Positions 1 to 7,794 are shown, counted from the first letter of the stretch. The stretch: DNA of 64,000 bases from CBDHGY01 sp965263325 (GCA_965263325.1 CBDHGY010000002.1:434001-498000), one strand, 5' to 3'. Numbers and translations: made by a program. Notes: generated by a model not told the origin, from the sequence alone.

Positions 1-148
1 GGTTCGGGTAAACGAAGGTCCGTTTAACGGGTTTGAAGGTGCTGTCGAAGAAGTGGATGAAGAAGCCGGGCGATTGAAAGTCAGTCTTTCTATTTTTGGC
101 CGCGCTACAAGCGTCGATTTGGAATACTCTCAAGTCGATAAGACTTAA
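1..148 (+). CDS. nusG: Transcription termination/antitermination protein NusG, C-terminal part
   Basis: Only the last 48 codons are in the window; the reading frame begins at base 2. They encode a KOW domain: VRVNEGPFNGFEG, then a short acidic turn and a strand reading SIFGRATSVDLEYSQV, which is very typical of bacterial NusG. NusG binds RNA polymerase through its N-terminal domain (not visible here), and the KOW domain contacts Rho or ribosomal protein S10. In many bacteria nusG is followed by rplK; here a tRNA gene follows after 72 bases. A NusG paralogue cannot be fully excluded without the N-terminus, but the C-terminal sequence looks like the housekeeping protein. Confidence 0.88.
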   Translation, partial: VRVNEGPFNGFEGAVEEVDEEAGRLKVSLSIFGRATSVDLEYSQVDKT

Positions 149-180
149 TTCGGAAATGCGAATCAGATCGTAATATTGGC

Positions 181-209
181 TTGAAGAAGGTCCGATTCGT
201 CTGTATTTG
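181..209 (+). promoter_or_regulatory. Candidate sigma-70 promoter of tRNA-His
   Basis: TTGAAG (181-186) and TATTTG (204-209) are separated by 17 bases, and the predicted start lies a few bases before the tRNA 5' end at 221. The match is by eye only and moderate; the tRNA could also be transcribed through from nusG. Confidence 0.35.
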
Positions 210-220
210 GGCTTATTCGT

Positions 221-297
221 GCCGCCTTAGCTCAGTTGGTTAGAGCGCTGGTTTGTGGAGCCAGAGGTCCTCCGTTCGAACCGGAGAGGCGGTACCA
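221..297 (+). tRNA. tRNA-His (anticodon GTG)
   Basis: A 77-base cloverleaf with CCA encoded at 295-297. Acceptor stem gccgcct (221-227) pairs with aggcggt (287-293), the first pair being G1:U72. The D stem is gctc/gagc; the anticodon stem ctggt/gccag holds loop ttgtgga, whose positions 34-36 read GTG, decoding histidine CAU/CAC. The T arm is ctccg-ttcgaac-cggag. Base 220, which would be position -1, is T rather than the G-1 normal for tRNA-His, and the discriminator (294) is A rather than C. This combination is known from one branch of Alphaproteobacteria with a matching divergent HisRS, so it supports the identity. No other tRNA is seen in the window. Confidence 0.95.
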
Positions 298-438
298 TTC
301 TCTTTTATGGCGAAATTGCACAAAAAAAGGCACAATCCAGTGTCGAATTTGCCACGCGGAACTTCAAAACTCTGTAACTTTGCAGACCTTTTACATTTCG
401 ACCATAGCCACCCGAAAAAAACTGTTCTAATGGAGACC

Positions 439-457
439 CATGCGGCTTTGCCGCGTG
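439..457 (+). other. Small hairpin in the ompA leader
   Basis: CATGCGGC (439-446) and GCCGCGTG (450-457) form an 8-bp stem (one G:U pair) with loop TTT. It lies about 55 bases upstream of the OmpA start and is not followed by a T run, so it is more likely a 5' UTR structure, perhaps stabilising the mRNA, than a terminator. The rest of 298-506 is AT-rich; it must contain the ompA promoter, but I see no convincing -35/-10 pair. Confidence 0.3.
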
Positions 458-512
458 TGTATCCTGCAACCGGCGGCAATCGTGCTTGATCGGTAGATAG
501 AAGGGGATGGGT

Positions 513-1769
513 ATGAAAAAGACTCTGTTATGCGCTACAGCAGTCGCCGCTCTGTCGTCGACAGCTATGGTCGCAAACGCTGAGGAAGGCTGGTATGGCC
601 GCGCTGACCTCGGCTACGGCTTTGATGGCCGTTTGGACCACGATCCTGCCGCTTCGGCGACTGGTTCGCTCCAGGGTGATTCGGATATTGAATCATCTTA
701 TCTCGGCGATCTCGGTATCGGTTACGGTTTTGACAATGGCTTCCGGCTGGAAGGTGTTGTTGGATATCGTTCCGCCGAACTGGAAGCACCTGAAGGTGTG
801 AACGGAATTCCTGCAGACATCGTTGATGCTAATACTGGCACATTGACACAATTTTCTGCGCACGCACCTGATGGCGACGCTCAGATTGTAGATGTGATGC
901 TTAACGGTATTTATGACTTCAATCAGGAAGGCGCTTGGCAGCCTTACCTCGGTGCAGGTCTCGGTGTTGCGAAAGTAAAAGCAAAAGCGTCAAGCCTCGG
1001 CTTTGGCACAATCACTCCAAACACAGGCACAGTTCTTGGAACAGGTGTTGCGAACGGTTTCTCAGATTCTGAAACAGCATTTGCTTACCAGGGCCTCGCA
1101 GGTCTTGGCTACTCTCTGACTGAGCGCCTGAAGCTTGATCTTGGGTATCGCTACTACGTTGTTGAAGATCTCGACTTCAACGGCCGCGATTTCCTCGGCA
1201 ACGACTTTGCTTATGAAGGATCTTATCAAGATCACTCTGTGACAGCAGGTCTGCGGTATCAGTTTGGTGCGGCAACTCCGCCTCCACCACCGCCACCGCC
1301 GCCACCTCCACCACCAGATCCCGTTGAAGAGGTTGTAGAAGAGGCACCGCCTCCACCTCCGCCTCCACCACCACCGCCTCCACCAGAGCCAGCACCGGCA
1401 CCAGCGGTTGTATGTAGTGAACTCAATCAGGTTCTTACCGTGTTCTTCGCTTGGGACAGCTCTGATCTTACCAGCCAGGCGACTGCTGTTATCGATCAGG
1501 CTGTTGCGGACGTTAATGCGCAGTCTGCGTGTTCACCAAGTTCTGTAACAATCATTGGTCACACAGACACATCTGGTGGAACAGCCTACAACCAGCGTCT
1601 ATCTAACCGCCGTGCTGCGGTTGTTCGTGACGCGCTTGTAACTCGCGGCATCAGCGCTGATATCATCGGCACAGAAGCAAAAGGTGAGAACGAGCTGGCG
1701 AAAGCAACTCGCGACGGTGTTCGTGAGCCACTCAACCGTCGTTCAGAAGTGCGGATTATCGTACGATAA
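513..1769 (+). CDS. OmpA-family outer-membrane protein with polyproline linkers
   Basis: A two-domain cell-envelope protein of 418 residues. An N-terminal signal peptide (MKKTLLCATAVAALSS, ending at ANA before EEGWYG, about residue 23) is followed by an OmpA-like eight-stranded barrel with alternating aromatic segments (GWYGRADLGYGF, YQGLAGLGYSL, LDLGYRYYVV). Two runs of 13 prolines (residues about 256-268 and 279-291) flank the acidic spacer DPVEEVVEEA. The C-terminal OmpA/MotB domain has the peptidoglycan-binding signature GHTDTSGG, YNQRLSNRRA and LNRRSEVRI, so the protein should tether outer membrane to cell wall. An ATG at 507 is in frame, but AAGGGG (501-506) abuts it and is properly spaced from the ATG at 513, which also gives the classical MKK signal start. 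Monocistronic, with its own terminator. Confidence 0.93.
   Translation: MKKTLLCATAVAALSSTAMVANAEEGWYGRADLGYGFDGRLDHDPAASATGSLQGDSDIESSYLGDLGIGYGFDNGFRLEGVVGYRSAELEAPEGVNGIPADIVDANTGTLTQFSAHAPDGDAQIVDVMLNGIYDFNQEGAWQPYLGAGLGVAKVKAKASSLGFGTITPNTGTVLGTGVANGFSDSETAFAYQGLAGLGYSLTERLKLDLGYRYYVVEDLDFNGRDFLGNDFAYEGSYQDHSVTAGLRYQFGAATPPPPPPPPPPPPPDPVEEVVEEAPPPPPPPPPPPPPEPAPAPAVVCSELNQVLTVFFAWDSSDLTSQATAVIDQAVADVNAQSACSPSSVTIIGHTDTSGGTAYNQRLSNRRAAVVRDALVTRGISADIIGTEAKGENELAKATRDGVREPLNRRSEVRIIVR
1278..1385 (+). repeat. Twin CCN proline-codon tracts inside ompA
   Basis: Bases 1278-1316 and 1347-1385 each encode 13 consecutive prolines from mixed CCT/CCA/CCG codons. They are separated by 30 bases coding for an acidic spacer. 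The mixed codon use argues for selection on the peptide rather than simple slippage. Such a tract would be expected to need elongation factor P for efficient translation. Confidence 0.85.
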
Positions 1770-1797
1770 TTTTTTAACGACAAAGACAAATCTTCAG

Positions 1798-1834
1798 ACG
1801 GCCCGGACAATCGTTCGGGCCGTTTTCTTTTCTA
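1798..1834 (+). terminator. Rho-independent terminator of ompA
   Basis: An 11-bp stem, bases 1798-1808 (acggcccggac) with 1813-1823 (gttcgggccgt, one G:U), encloses loop AATC and is followed by TTTCTTTTCT. It begins 28 bases after the stop codon. Confidence 0.9.
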
Positions 1835-1885
1835 GATAAACTGCGCTATCGCATAACAAATTAGGAAATTGGGAGCGCAGGTGGC

Positions 1886-3166
1886 ATGTCAAAACCGGAA
1901 AAGGCTTACCGCAAGAAAACCATCGGAGATCATGAGCTCAGTCCTGAGTCTTTGGTCATTGGGTATGGATATGATCCGCACATGTCTGAGGGGTCAATTA
2001 AGCCACCTATTTTTATGACATCGACTTTCGCGTTTAAGTCGGCTGCGGATGGCGAAAAATTATTTGCAGCTATGGCCGGAAAACTTGAGGGCGTTGAAGC
2101 AGATCTCATTTACACCCGGTTCAATAATCCCAGCATGGAAGTTTTAGAAGATAGGCTCACGCTGTTCGACGGTGCTGAGGAGGGTCTTGTGTTCTCGTCG
2201 GGGATGGGTGCGATTACGACCTCGTTGCTCGCTTGCGCGCCCGCAGGCTCGACCATTTTGCATACGAGTCCGCTTTATGGTGCGTCAGAGGTTTTTATCC
2301 GTTCGATGATGCCGAACTGGGGTGTTCAATCCTTTGAAGTTGATTCGTGGGCATCAGAGGATGAGCTTTTAGCTGCCGCGCGAGTGGCCTCCAAAAACGG
2401 AACTCTTGCGGTCATCTACACCGAATCGCCAGCCAATCCGACGAACGCACTGGTGGATGTTGCTGCGGCTGCGAGAGTTCGCGATAAGATCGGCGATGAG
2501 TTTGGTCATCGACCCGTGCTTATGTGCGATAACACGATGATGGGTCCTGTTGGTCACAAACCGCTAAAGGCGGGGGTGGACGTCGTTTTGTATTCGCTTA
2601 CGAAATATGTTGGTGGGCACTCGGATTTGATTGCTGGCGGGGCCGTTGGCTCAAGCGATGTAATCAGCAAAATCAGAAAAATGCGGAACTATTTGGGCGC
2701 GACGCTTGATGCGCATACGTGTTGGTTGCTTACGCGATCACTCGAGACGGTAGAGCTACGAATGCAGAAAGCTTTTGAAAGCGCGCGGATTTGCGCCGAG
2801 TTCCTTAGCAATCACCCAAAGGTTGAGAACGTCCGTTATCTGGAGTTTCTCGCCCCGGATGATCCACAGCGAAAGGTGTTTGAAGAGCAGTGTGAAGGTG
2901 CGGGCTCAACATTCTCATTCGATCTAAAAGGTGGAAAGGAGGCCGCGTTTACCTTGCTAGACAATGTCAATCTTATCAAGCTAGCAGTTAGCTTGGGCGG
3001 AACTGAGAGTTTGATGTGCCATCCAGGGTCGACAACGCATTCAAGTGTTCCTGAAGATGTGCGAAAGAAAATCGGCTTCACAGACGGGTTGGTGCGGCTA
3101 TCCATTGGGTTGGAAAATGCCGATGACCTCGTAGAAGACTTGCGGCAAGCCTTGGAAAAAGTTTAG
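1886..3166 (+). CDS. PLP-dependent Cys/Met-metabolism enzyme (cystathionine gamma-synthase family)
   Basis: A 426-residue fold-type I PLP enzyme of the Cys/Met metabolism family (cystathionine gamma-synthase, gamma- and beta-lyases, methionine gamma-lyase). YTRFNNPS, the phosphate-binding FSSGMGAI, the stacking tyrosine in SPLYGAS, CDNTMMGP and the Schiff-base lysine K240 in YSLTKYVGGHSD are all present. After the conserved LYG, methionine gamma-lyases have a catalytic Cys; this protein has Ala (LYGASEVF), which argues against a true methionine gamma-lyase. The C-terminal SLGGTESLMCHPGSTTHS is typical of the family. GGGAG at 1871-1875 precedes the ATG. Only 32 bases separate it from the M20 hydrolase and the ast genes, suggesting a catabolic operon. 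The exact substrate is not decided by sequence. Confidence 0.85.
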   Translation: MSKPEKAYRKKTIGDHELSPESLVIGYGYDPHMSEGSIKPPIFMTSTFAFKSAADGEKLFAAMAGKLEGVEADLIYTRFNNPSMEVLEDRLTLFDGAEEGLVFSSGMGAITTSLLACAPAGSTILHTSPLYGASEVFIRSMMPNWGVQSFEVDSWASEDELLAAARVASKNGTLAVIYTESPANPTNALVDVAAAARVRDKIGDEFGHRPVLMCDNTMMGPVGHKPLKAGVDVVLYSLTKYVGGHSDLIAGGAVGSSDVISKIRKMRNYLGATLDAHTCWLLTRSLETVELRMQKAFESARICAEFLSNHPKVENVRYLEFLAPDDPQRKVFEEQCEGAGSTFSFDLKGGKEAAFTLLDNVNLIKLAVSLGGTESLMCHPGSTTHSSVPEDVRKKIGFTDGLVRLSIGLENADDLVEDLRQALEKV

Positions 3167-3198
3167 CGGGGCTTGCGATCTGCTTTGGCGCGTGAGAC

Positions 3199-4464
3199 GT
3201 GATGAGAATGACAGATTTATCGATGCGAAACCGCGATGACGAGGCTATTTGTGAACGCCTGACGGATGCCGCCGAGGCCATGAAGCGCCGTACGTGCGAA
3301 TGGAGTGATACGAATACAGGTAGTTGGAACACGGATGGATTAAACGCGTTCGCTCCGATGCTGGCGGATGCTTTTACAGAACTTGACGCAAGCGTGCGGC
3401 TAGATGAGTCGCCGACCTTTCAGGCAGTGACGCCGACAGGTGAAGTTGAAGATGTCAAAACAGGTCCGATACTACGTGTTGAGGCGCGTTCAGAAGCTCC
3501 TGTGCAGATCGTACTGAGTGGTCATTATGATACTGTTTTTCCCGCAGGATCCTTTGAAGGTGTCACAGACTTGCAAGATGGCAGGCTAAATGGACCGGGT
3601 CTCGCGGACATGAAGGGCGGGCTTTGTATTATGCTTGAAGCGCTTAAGGCGTTTGAAGCGGGTCCTTTAAAATCGCAAATTGGTTATCAGATTGTCGTTA
3701 CGCCCGACGAAGAAATCGGGAATTTTGCGAGCGCTCCGGCACTTACTGAGGCAGCCCAATCGGGTGCGCTCATTGGGATGACATATGAGCCTGCTATGGA
3801 ATCCGGTGCCATGTCGGGTGGTCGAAAGGGGTCTTCGGTTTTTGACATTGTGTTGCATGGCAAGGCAGCGCATGCGGGCCGCGCAAAAGAAGATGGTCGC
3901 AGCGCGATAGAGGCCGCCGCAGAACTTGTCGTCGGCCTCGAGCGCCTAAACGGACAGTATGACGGCGTTTCGTTGAATGTTGGAAAAATAGAAGGCGGCG
4001 GTGCCGTTAACATTGTACCTGACCTTGCTGTGGTAAGGTTTGGGGCGCGCGCGCCTGATAAGGCGGCTGCCGAGTGGGCAACAGCGCAAGTAGAAGTTCT
4101 TTTCCAGAAAGCGATATCTCGGCCCGGAATCACGGGGCACTTGCATGGCGGGTTTTATCGCCCTCCAAAACCGCGCAACGCCGCCCAGCAAGCTCTATTC
4201 GATGCTGTCCACGGAACGGGACAAGCACTTGGTTTGGATTTGGAGTTTGTGGACACAGGCGGAGTTTGCGAAGGAAATAATATTTTCGCAGCAGGTGTTC
4301 CGAACGTCGATACGCTTGGCGTGCGCGGCGGGCGTATTCATTCTTCCGAAGAATTCGTTGTCACCGAAAGTTTTGTTGAGCGTGCAAGTCTTTCTGGTTT
4401 GCTTCTCAACCGGCTTGCAGATGGCCGGATCAACGCCAAAGCGATCAAGGGGCTGATGGAGTGA
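3199..4464 (+). CDS. M20-family metallohydrolase in the arginine succinyltransferase operon
   Basis: About 420 residues with the M20 (ArgE/DapE/CPG2-like) dinuclear zinc layout: HYDTVF (H109, D111), GLADMKGG (bridging D137), TPDEEIG (catalytic and metal Glu 171-172), then the dimerisation domain with GKAAHAGR, and a C-terminal metal His in RGGRIHSSEEF. Family members remove acyl or amino-acid groups from amides such as N-acetylornithine, N-succinyl-diaminopimelate or folyl-glutamate. It overlaps astA by 4 bases (GTGA), so translation is coupled. The last step of the AST pathway is hydrolysis of N-succinylglutamate, and no astE is present, so I infer that this enzyme may do that job. Starts at 3199 (GTG), 3202 or 3208 (ATG) cannot be separated; no strong ribosome site is visible. 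Confidence 0.85.
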   Translation: MMRMTDLSMRNRDDEAICERLTDAAEAMKRRTCEWSDTNTGSWNTDGLNAFAPMLADAFTELDASVRLDESPTFQAVTPTGEVEDVKTGPILRVEARSEAPVQIVLSGHYDTVFPAGSFEGVTDLQDGRLNGPGLADMKGGLCIMLEALKAFEAGPLKSQIGYQIVVTPDEEIGNFASAPALTEAAQSGALIGMTYEPAMESGAMSGGRKGSSVFDIVLHGKAAHAGRAKEDGRSAIEAAAELVVGLERLNGQYDGVSLNVGKIEGGGAVNIVPDLAVVRFGARAPDKAAAEWATAQVEVLFQKAISRPGITGHLHGGFYRPPKPRNAAQQALFDAVHGTGQALGLDLEFVDTGGVCEGNNIFAAGVPNVDTLGVRGGRIHSSEEFVVTESFVERASLSGLLLNRLADGRINAKAIKGLME

Positions 4465-5495
4465 GCCGGAACCTGGTGATGCGCCCATCGCGCTTGGACG
4501 ATTTCGATGCGCTTTTGGATCTTGCTGAGAAATCGGGGCCGGGATTTACCAGTTTGCCGGTCGATGAGCCGCTATTGCGGTCTCGGCTCGAAAAGTCTGT
4601 GAAGTCGTTTGCCGGCGAAATTCCTCAGATTGAATACGGGCAATATCTTCTGATGTTGGAAGATGCGGATACAGGTGAGGTGGGAGGATGCTCCGCTGTA
4701 AAACCCGGCACGGGGGTACATGCACCATTCTTCAATTATCGAATTATTACAGTTGCCCAGGCAAGTCTGGCTGCAGAAAAGAGGTTCGATCTTGATGCGC
4801 TTGTCCTGACGAATGAGTTTGTAGGCTATACCGAAGTCGGCACTTTATTTTTACGCCCAGAGTTTCGCGGTGGCGGCGCAGGCCGCCTCGCCGCACAAAC
4901 GCGGTATCTACTGATGGCAACAGCTCCGGATCGTTTTGGAGATATGGTGCTGGCTGAGCTTCGAGGCGTGGTAGATGAGAATGGAGAAACGCCTTTTTGG
5001 GATGCGATCGGTCGTCATTTCTTCCGCATGTCGTTTTCAGATGCTGATCGGCTATCAGCCACAACTGACAATCAATTTATTCTCGATCTCATGCCTAAAT
5101 ACCCAATCTATGTCGATCTTTTGCCGCCAGAGGCGCGAGAGGTGATTGGTCGATGTCATGCTGACGGTGTCGGTGCGATGAAACTGCTGGAGTGGGAAGG
5201 CTTTCAGTTTGAACGAACTGTCGACATCTTTGATGGCGGACCGCTTGTCGCGGCGCAGCGACGAAATATCCGAACCATTCGAGAAAGTAGGGTGGTAACT
5301 TTGGAAGCGGGGAGAGTTGATCCAAACGGCCCTGGCAAAGACGGTCTTCTTTGCACTAATGAACTGGCGTCTTTTCGGAGCTTACAATGCCGCGTGGAAA
5401 TTCGCGGTGAAGACCGCGTAGCAGTCGCACCAGACGTTCTGGTGCGTCTCGGCTTATCGTCAGGAAACACCGCAAGGATATGGCTGAGGAACTAA
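4461..5495 (+). CDS. astA: Arginine N-succinyltransferase
   Basis: AstA transfers succinyl from succinyl-CoA to the alpha-amino group of arginine, the first step of the ammonia-producing AST pathway. The 344-residue length fits the family. Recognisable segments include MRPSRLDDFDALLDLA at the N-terminus, a GNAT-like core with LFLRPEFRGGGAGRLAAQ (acyl-CoA pyrophosphate loop), DENGETPFWDAIGRHFF, the FILDLMPKYPIYVDLLP block, and EGFQFERTVDIFDGGP. The start is GTG, overlapping the stop of the upstream M20 hydrolase. The gene overlaps or abuts astD downstream, so the cluster is one transcription unit. A single copy is present here, whereas pseudomonads have paired aruF/aruG subunits. Confidence 0.95.
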   Translation: MSRNLVMRPSRLDDFDALLDLAEKSGPGFTSLPVDEPLLRSRLEKSVKSFAGEIPQIEYGQYLLMLEDADTGEVGGCSAVKPGTGVHAPFFNYRIITVAQASLAAEKRFDLDALVLTNEFVGYTEVGTLFLRPEFRGGGAGRLAAQTRYLLMATAPDRFGDMVLAELRGVVDENGETPFWDAIGRHFFRMSFSDADRLSATTDNQFILDLMPKYPIYVDLLPPEAREVIGRCHADGVGAMKLLEWEGFQFERTVDIFDGGPLVAAQRRNIRTIRESRVVTLEAGRVDPNGPGKDGLLCTNELASFRSLQCRVEIRGEDRVAVAPDVLVRLGLSSGNTARIWLRN

Positions 5496-5497
5496 CA

Positions 5498-6949
5498 ATG
5501 AACTCTGGAGCTTATATAGCAGGAAAATGGTTTGCCGGCGAAGGCGATACGTTTGAGAATTTGTGTCCGGCGACCGGAGACATTGTCTGGGAAGGTGCGG
5601 CGGCAGGGCCTGCACAGGTCACGGCAGCTGTTGAGGCTGCGCACAAAGCTTTTCGATCCTGGTCACGTCTTCCGCAAAGTGATCGCACGGCTATCGTTGA
5701 GCGATACGCAGAAGAAATAGGGTCTCGAACTGACGAAATAGCTAAAGTCATTAGCCGCGATATGGGTAAGGCTTTGTGGGAATCGCGCGCTGAAGCTGGC
5801 GCGATGAAAGCCAAGATCGCCATTTCAGAAAAATCACAAGTGGAACGCGCAGGTGTTAAGTTTCAGGAAACCGCCTTTGGCTCAATGCATTTGAGACACC
5901 GGCCCCACGGGGTGATGGCGGTATTTGGGCCATTTAACTTTCCAGGGCACTTGCCGAACGGACATATCGTTCCGGCTCTTCTTGCTGGGAACACGTGCGT
6001 TTTTAAGCCAAGTGAGCAAGCGCCGAGTGTGGCTGAAATAATGGTGGAAGCATTTGAGGCAGCGGGGCTGCCGGAAGGTTGCCTCAATGTCGTTCATGGT
6101 GGAAGGGAGTCGGGCGGAGCGCTTTTAAACGCAAACATAAACGGCCTCCTGTTTACCGGTTCGGAACGCGCTGGAACTTATTTTCACAGACACTTTGCAG
6201 GCCGGCCCAACATTATTCTTGCGCTGGAAATGGGAGGTAACAATCCACTGATTATCTGGGACCCAGCGGATGTTGAAGCAGCAGCAGATATTGCTGCGCA
6301 ATCTTCCTTTTTTACGACCGGTCAGCGCTGCTCCTGTGCCCGGCGCGTGATACTTCCGGAAGGCAAGTGGGGTGACGATGTTGTCGAAGCAATTGTTGCC
6401 CGCGCAAAGGGATTGAAAATCGGAGCTTGGGCCGAAGAGGACATCTTCATGGGGCCGCTGGTTTCGGAGGCAGCGGCTAATCAGGCAATTGAATTTCAAA
6501 TGGTGCTTTCTAAGGCTGGTGGAAAATCCATTCGCCGGCTGAAGCGTATGGACCGAGGCGGCGGATTCGTAACTGCTGGAGTTATCGATGTAACTGGTGC
6601 TAATGTGCCGGACGAAGAGTTATTTGGTCCTCTTATGCAGATTGTAAGGGCGCCAGATTTCGAAACGGCAATCGCCCGAGCAAATGATACGAAGTATGGT
6701 TTGTCGGGCGGGCTCGTGTGTGACGATGACGCGCGATGGATTGAGGCTCACGAAAATATGCGAGCCGGTATCCTAAATCGCAACCGACCGACGGCTGGCG
6801 CAAGTGGAGCCATGCCATTCGGTGGGCCGGGGCTGTCTGGCAACTATCGTCCCGGTGCCTATTACGCTGCTGATTATTGTGCTTGGCCGCAGGCTAGCCA
6901 GGTTGCTGACCAGGCTGAGCGTTTGAGTGCTGAAGGGTTTCCAAAATAG
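5498..6949 (+). CDS. astD: N-succinylglutamate 5-semialdehyde dehydrogenase
   Basis: AstD oxidises succinylglutamic semialdehyde to succinylglutamate with NAD in arginine catabolism. It has an ALDH-superfamily fold: FGPFNFPGHLPNGHIVPAL (cofactor domain), FTGSERAG, the catalytic base in LALEMGGNNPLI, and the nucleophilic Cys in TTGQRCSCARR. The C-terminal MPFGGPGLSGNYRPGAYYAADYC is specific to the AstD group. An in-frame ATG at 5480 lies inside astA; the ATG at 5498 gives MNSGAYIAGKW, starts two bases after the astA stop, and has TGAGGA 8-9 bases upstream, so I prefer it. The length of 483 residues is normal. Confidence 0.94.
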   Translation: MNSGAYIAGKWFAGEGDTFENLCPATGDIVWEGAAAGPAQVTAAVEAAHKAFRSWSRLPQSDRTAIVERYAEEIGSRTDEIAKVISRDMGKALWESRAEAGAMKAKIAISEKSQVERAGVKFQETAFGSMHLRHRPHGVMAVFGPFNFPGHLPNGHIVPALLAGNTCVFKPSEQAPSVAEIMVEAFEAAGLPEGCLNVVHGGRESGGALLNANINGLLFTGSERAGTYFHRHFAGRPNIILALEMGGNNPLIIWDPADVEAAADIAAQSSFFTTGQRCSCARRVILPEGKWGDDVVEAIVARAKGLKIGAWAEEDIFMGPLVSEAAANQAIEFQMVLSKAGGKSIRRLKRMDRGGGFVTAGVIDVTGANVPDEELFGPLMQIVRAPDFETAIARANDTKYGLSGGLVCDDDARWIEAHENMRAGILNRNRPTAGASGAMPFGGPGLSGNYRPGAYYAADYCAWPQASQVADQAERLSAEGFPK

Positions 6950-6960
6950 GAGAGCAGCGA

Positions 6961-7794
6961 GTGGACAATGCAAGACAAATCGAATTTTGGAACGGTCAGG
7001 CTGGAGAGAAGTGGCGCGATGAAGCGGCAGCTCTCGACGCGCTTTTGGAGCCATTTCTGGGATCAATTATCTCAGCATTACCAACGGTGCTGACAGGACA
7101 GATAATCGACGTCGGGTGTGGATCTGGAGCGCTCTCACGTGCGCTCGCGGGACAATTCGGCGGTGCTAAGGTCACTGGTGTTGATGTTTCACAGCCTATG
7201 TTGTCGCTCGCGCGAGAACGGGGGGCAGTTTTTGGCGACCGCGTAAAATTTGTGGAGCAGGACGCTGCTGAATTTTCGTCGCACATTCGCTTCGACGCAC
7301 TGGTCTCTCGTTACGGCGTCATGTTTTTCGCAGACCCTGTTGCCGCGTTTGAAAATTTACACCGACACATGAAAGAAGGCGCTCCTCTGAGCTTCGTCTG
7401 CTGGCGCCCAGCGTCCGATAATGAATGGATCATGTTGCCATTCCAAGCGGCTTTAGAGTTCATGGAAGGTCCGCCGCCGATGCCGGAACCTCGAGCGCCT
7501 GGTCCTTTCGCATTTGCGGAGTCAGATTATGTTACCGACATATTGGATTCAGCTGGTTGGAAAAATGTAAGTATTGAAGCCTGGGATGGAAAGCTGTTGA
7601 TGCCCGGGGAAACAATCGGTGAGACCGTGGAATTTACACTAACGATCGGGCCTCTTGCGCGATTAATCTCAGAACAGGAGATTGATCGAGAAGCGCTTAA
7701 AACAAGGATAACAGAGCTGTTGATGGCGAAGGCAATTGATGACGAACAGGTCTACTTGCAAGCCGCCGCATGGATGGTAACGGCGCGCGCATGA
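6961..7794 (+). CDS. Class I SAM-dependent methyltransferase of unknown substrate
   Basis: A 277-residue Rossmann-fold methyltransferase. Motif I is IIDVGCGSGALS, motif II VTGVDVSQPML, and then VKFVEQDAAEF and DALVSRYGVMFFADP. The C-terminal half (PEPRAPGPFAFAESDYV, SIEAWDG) resembles UbiE/COQ5-like small-molecule methyltransferases, but I see no feature that fixes the substrate. The GTG start is supported by AGGAG 9-10 bases upstream. The gene lies inside the ast operon, 11 bases after astD and overlapping astB by four bases (ATGA). It is therefore co-translated with arginine-degradation enzymes although it has no known role in that pathway. Confidence 0.85.
   Translation: MDNARQIEFWNGQAGEKWRDEAAALDALLEPFLGSIISALPTVLTGQIIDVGCGSGALSRALAGQFGGAKVTGVDVSQPMLSLARERGAVFGDRVKFVEQDAAEFSSHIRFDALVSRYGVMFFADPVAAFENLHRHMKEGAPLSFVCWRPASDNEWIMLPFQAALEFMEGPPPMPEPRAPGPFAFAESDYVTDILDSAGWKNVSIEAWDGKLLMPGETIGETVEFTLTIGPLARLISEQEIDREALKTRITELLMAKAIDDEQVYLQAAAWMVTARA

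Noticed and set aside
298..506. Short overlapping open frames between tRNA-His and ompA
   Set aside because: They run through the tRNA gene or leader, lack ribosome sites and resemble nothing; treated as 5' UTR and promoter region.
1886..3166. Methionine gamma-lyase (megL) assignment
   Set aside because: The family fold fits, but the characteristic catalytic Cys after LYG is Ala, so I kept the broader family name.
3687..4133. Minus-strand open frame of 148 codons opposite the M20 hydrolase
   Set aside because: Shadow of a strongly supported metallohydrolase; Ser/Pro/Arg-rich product without homology features.
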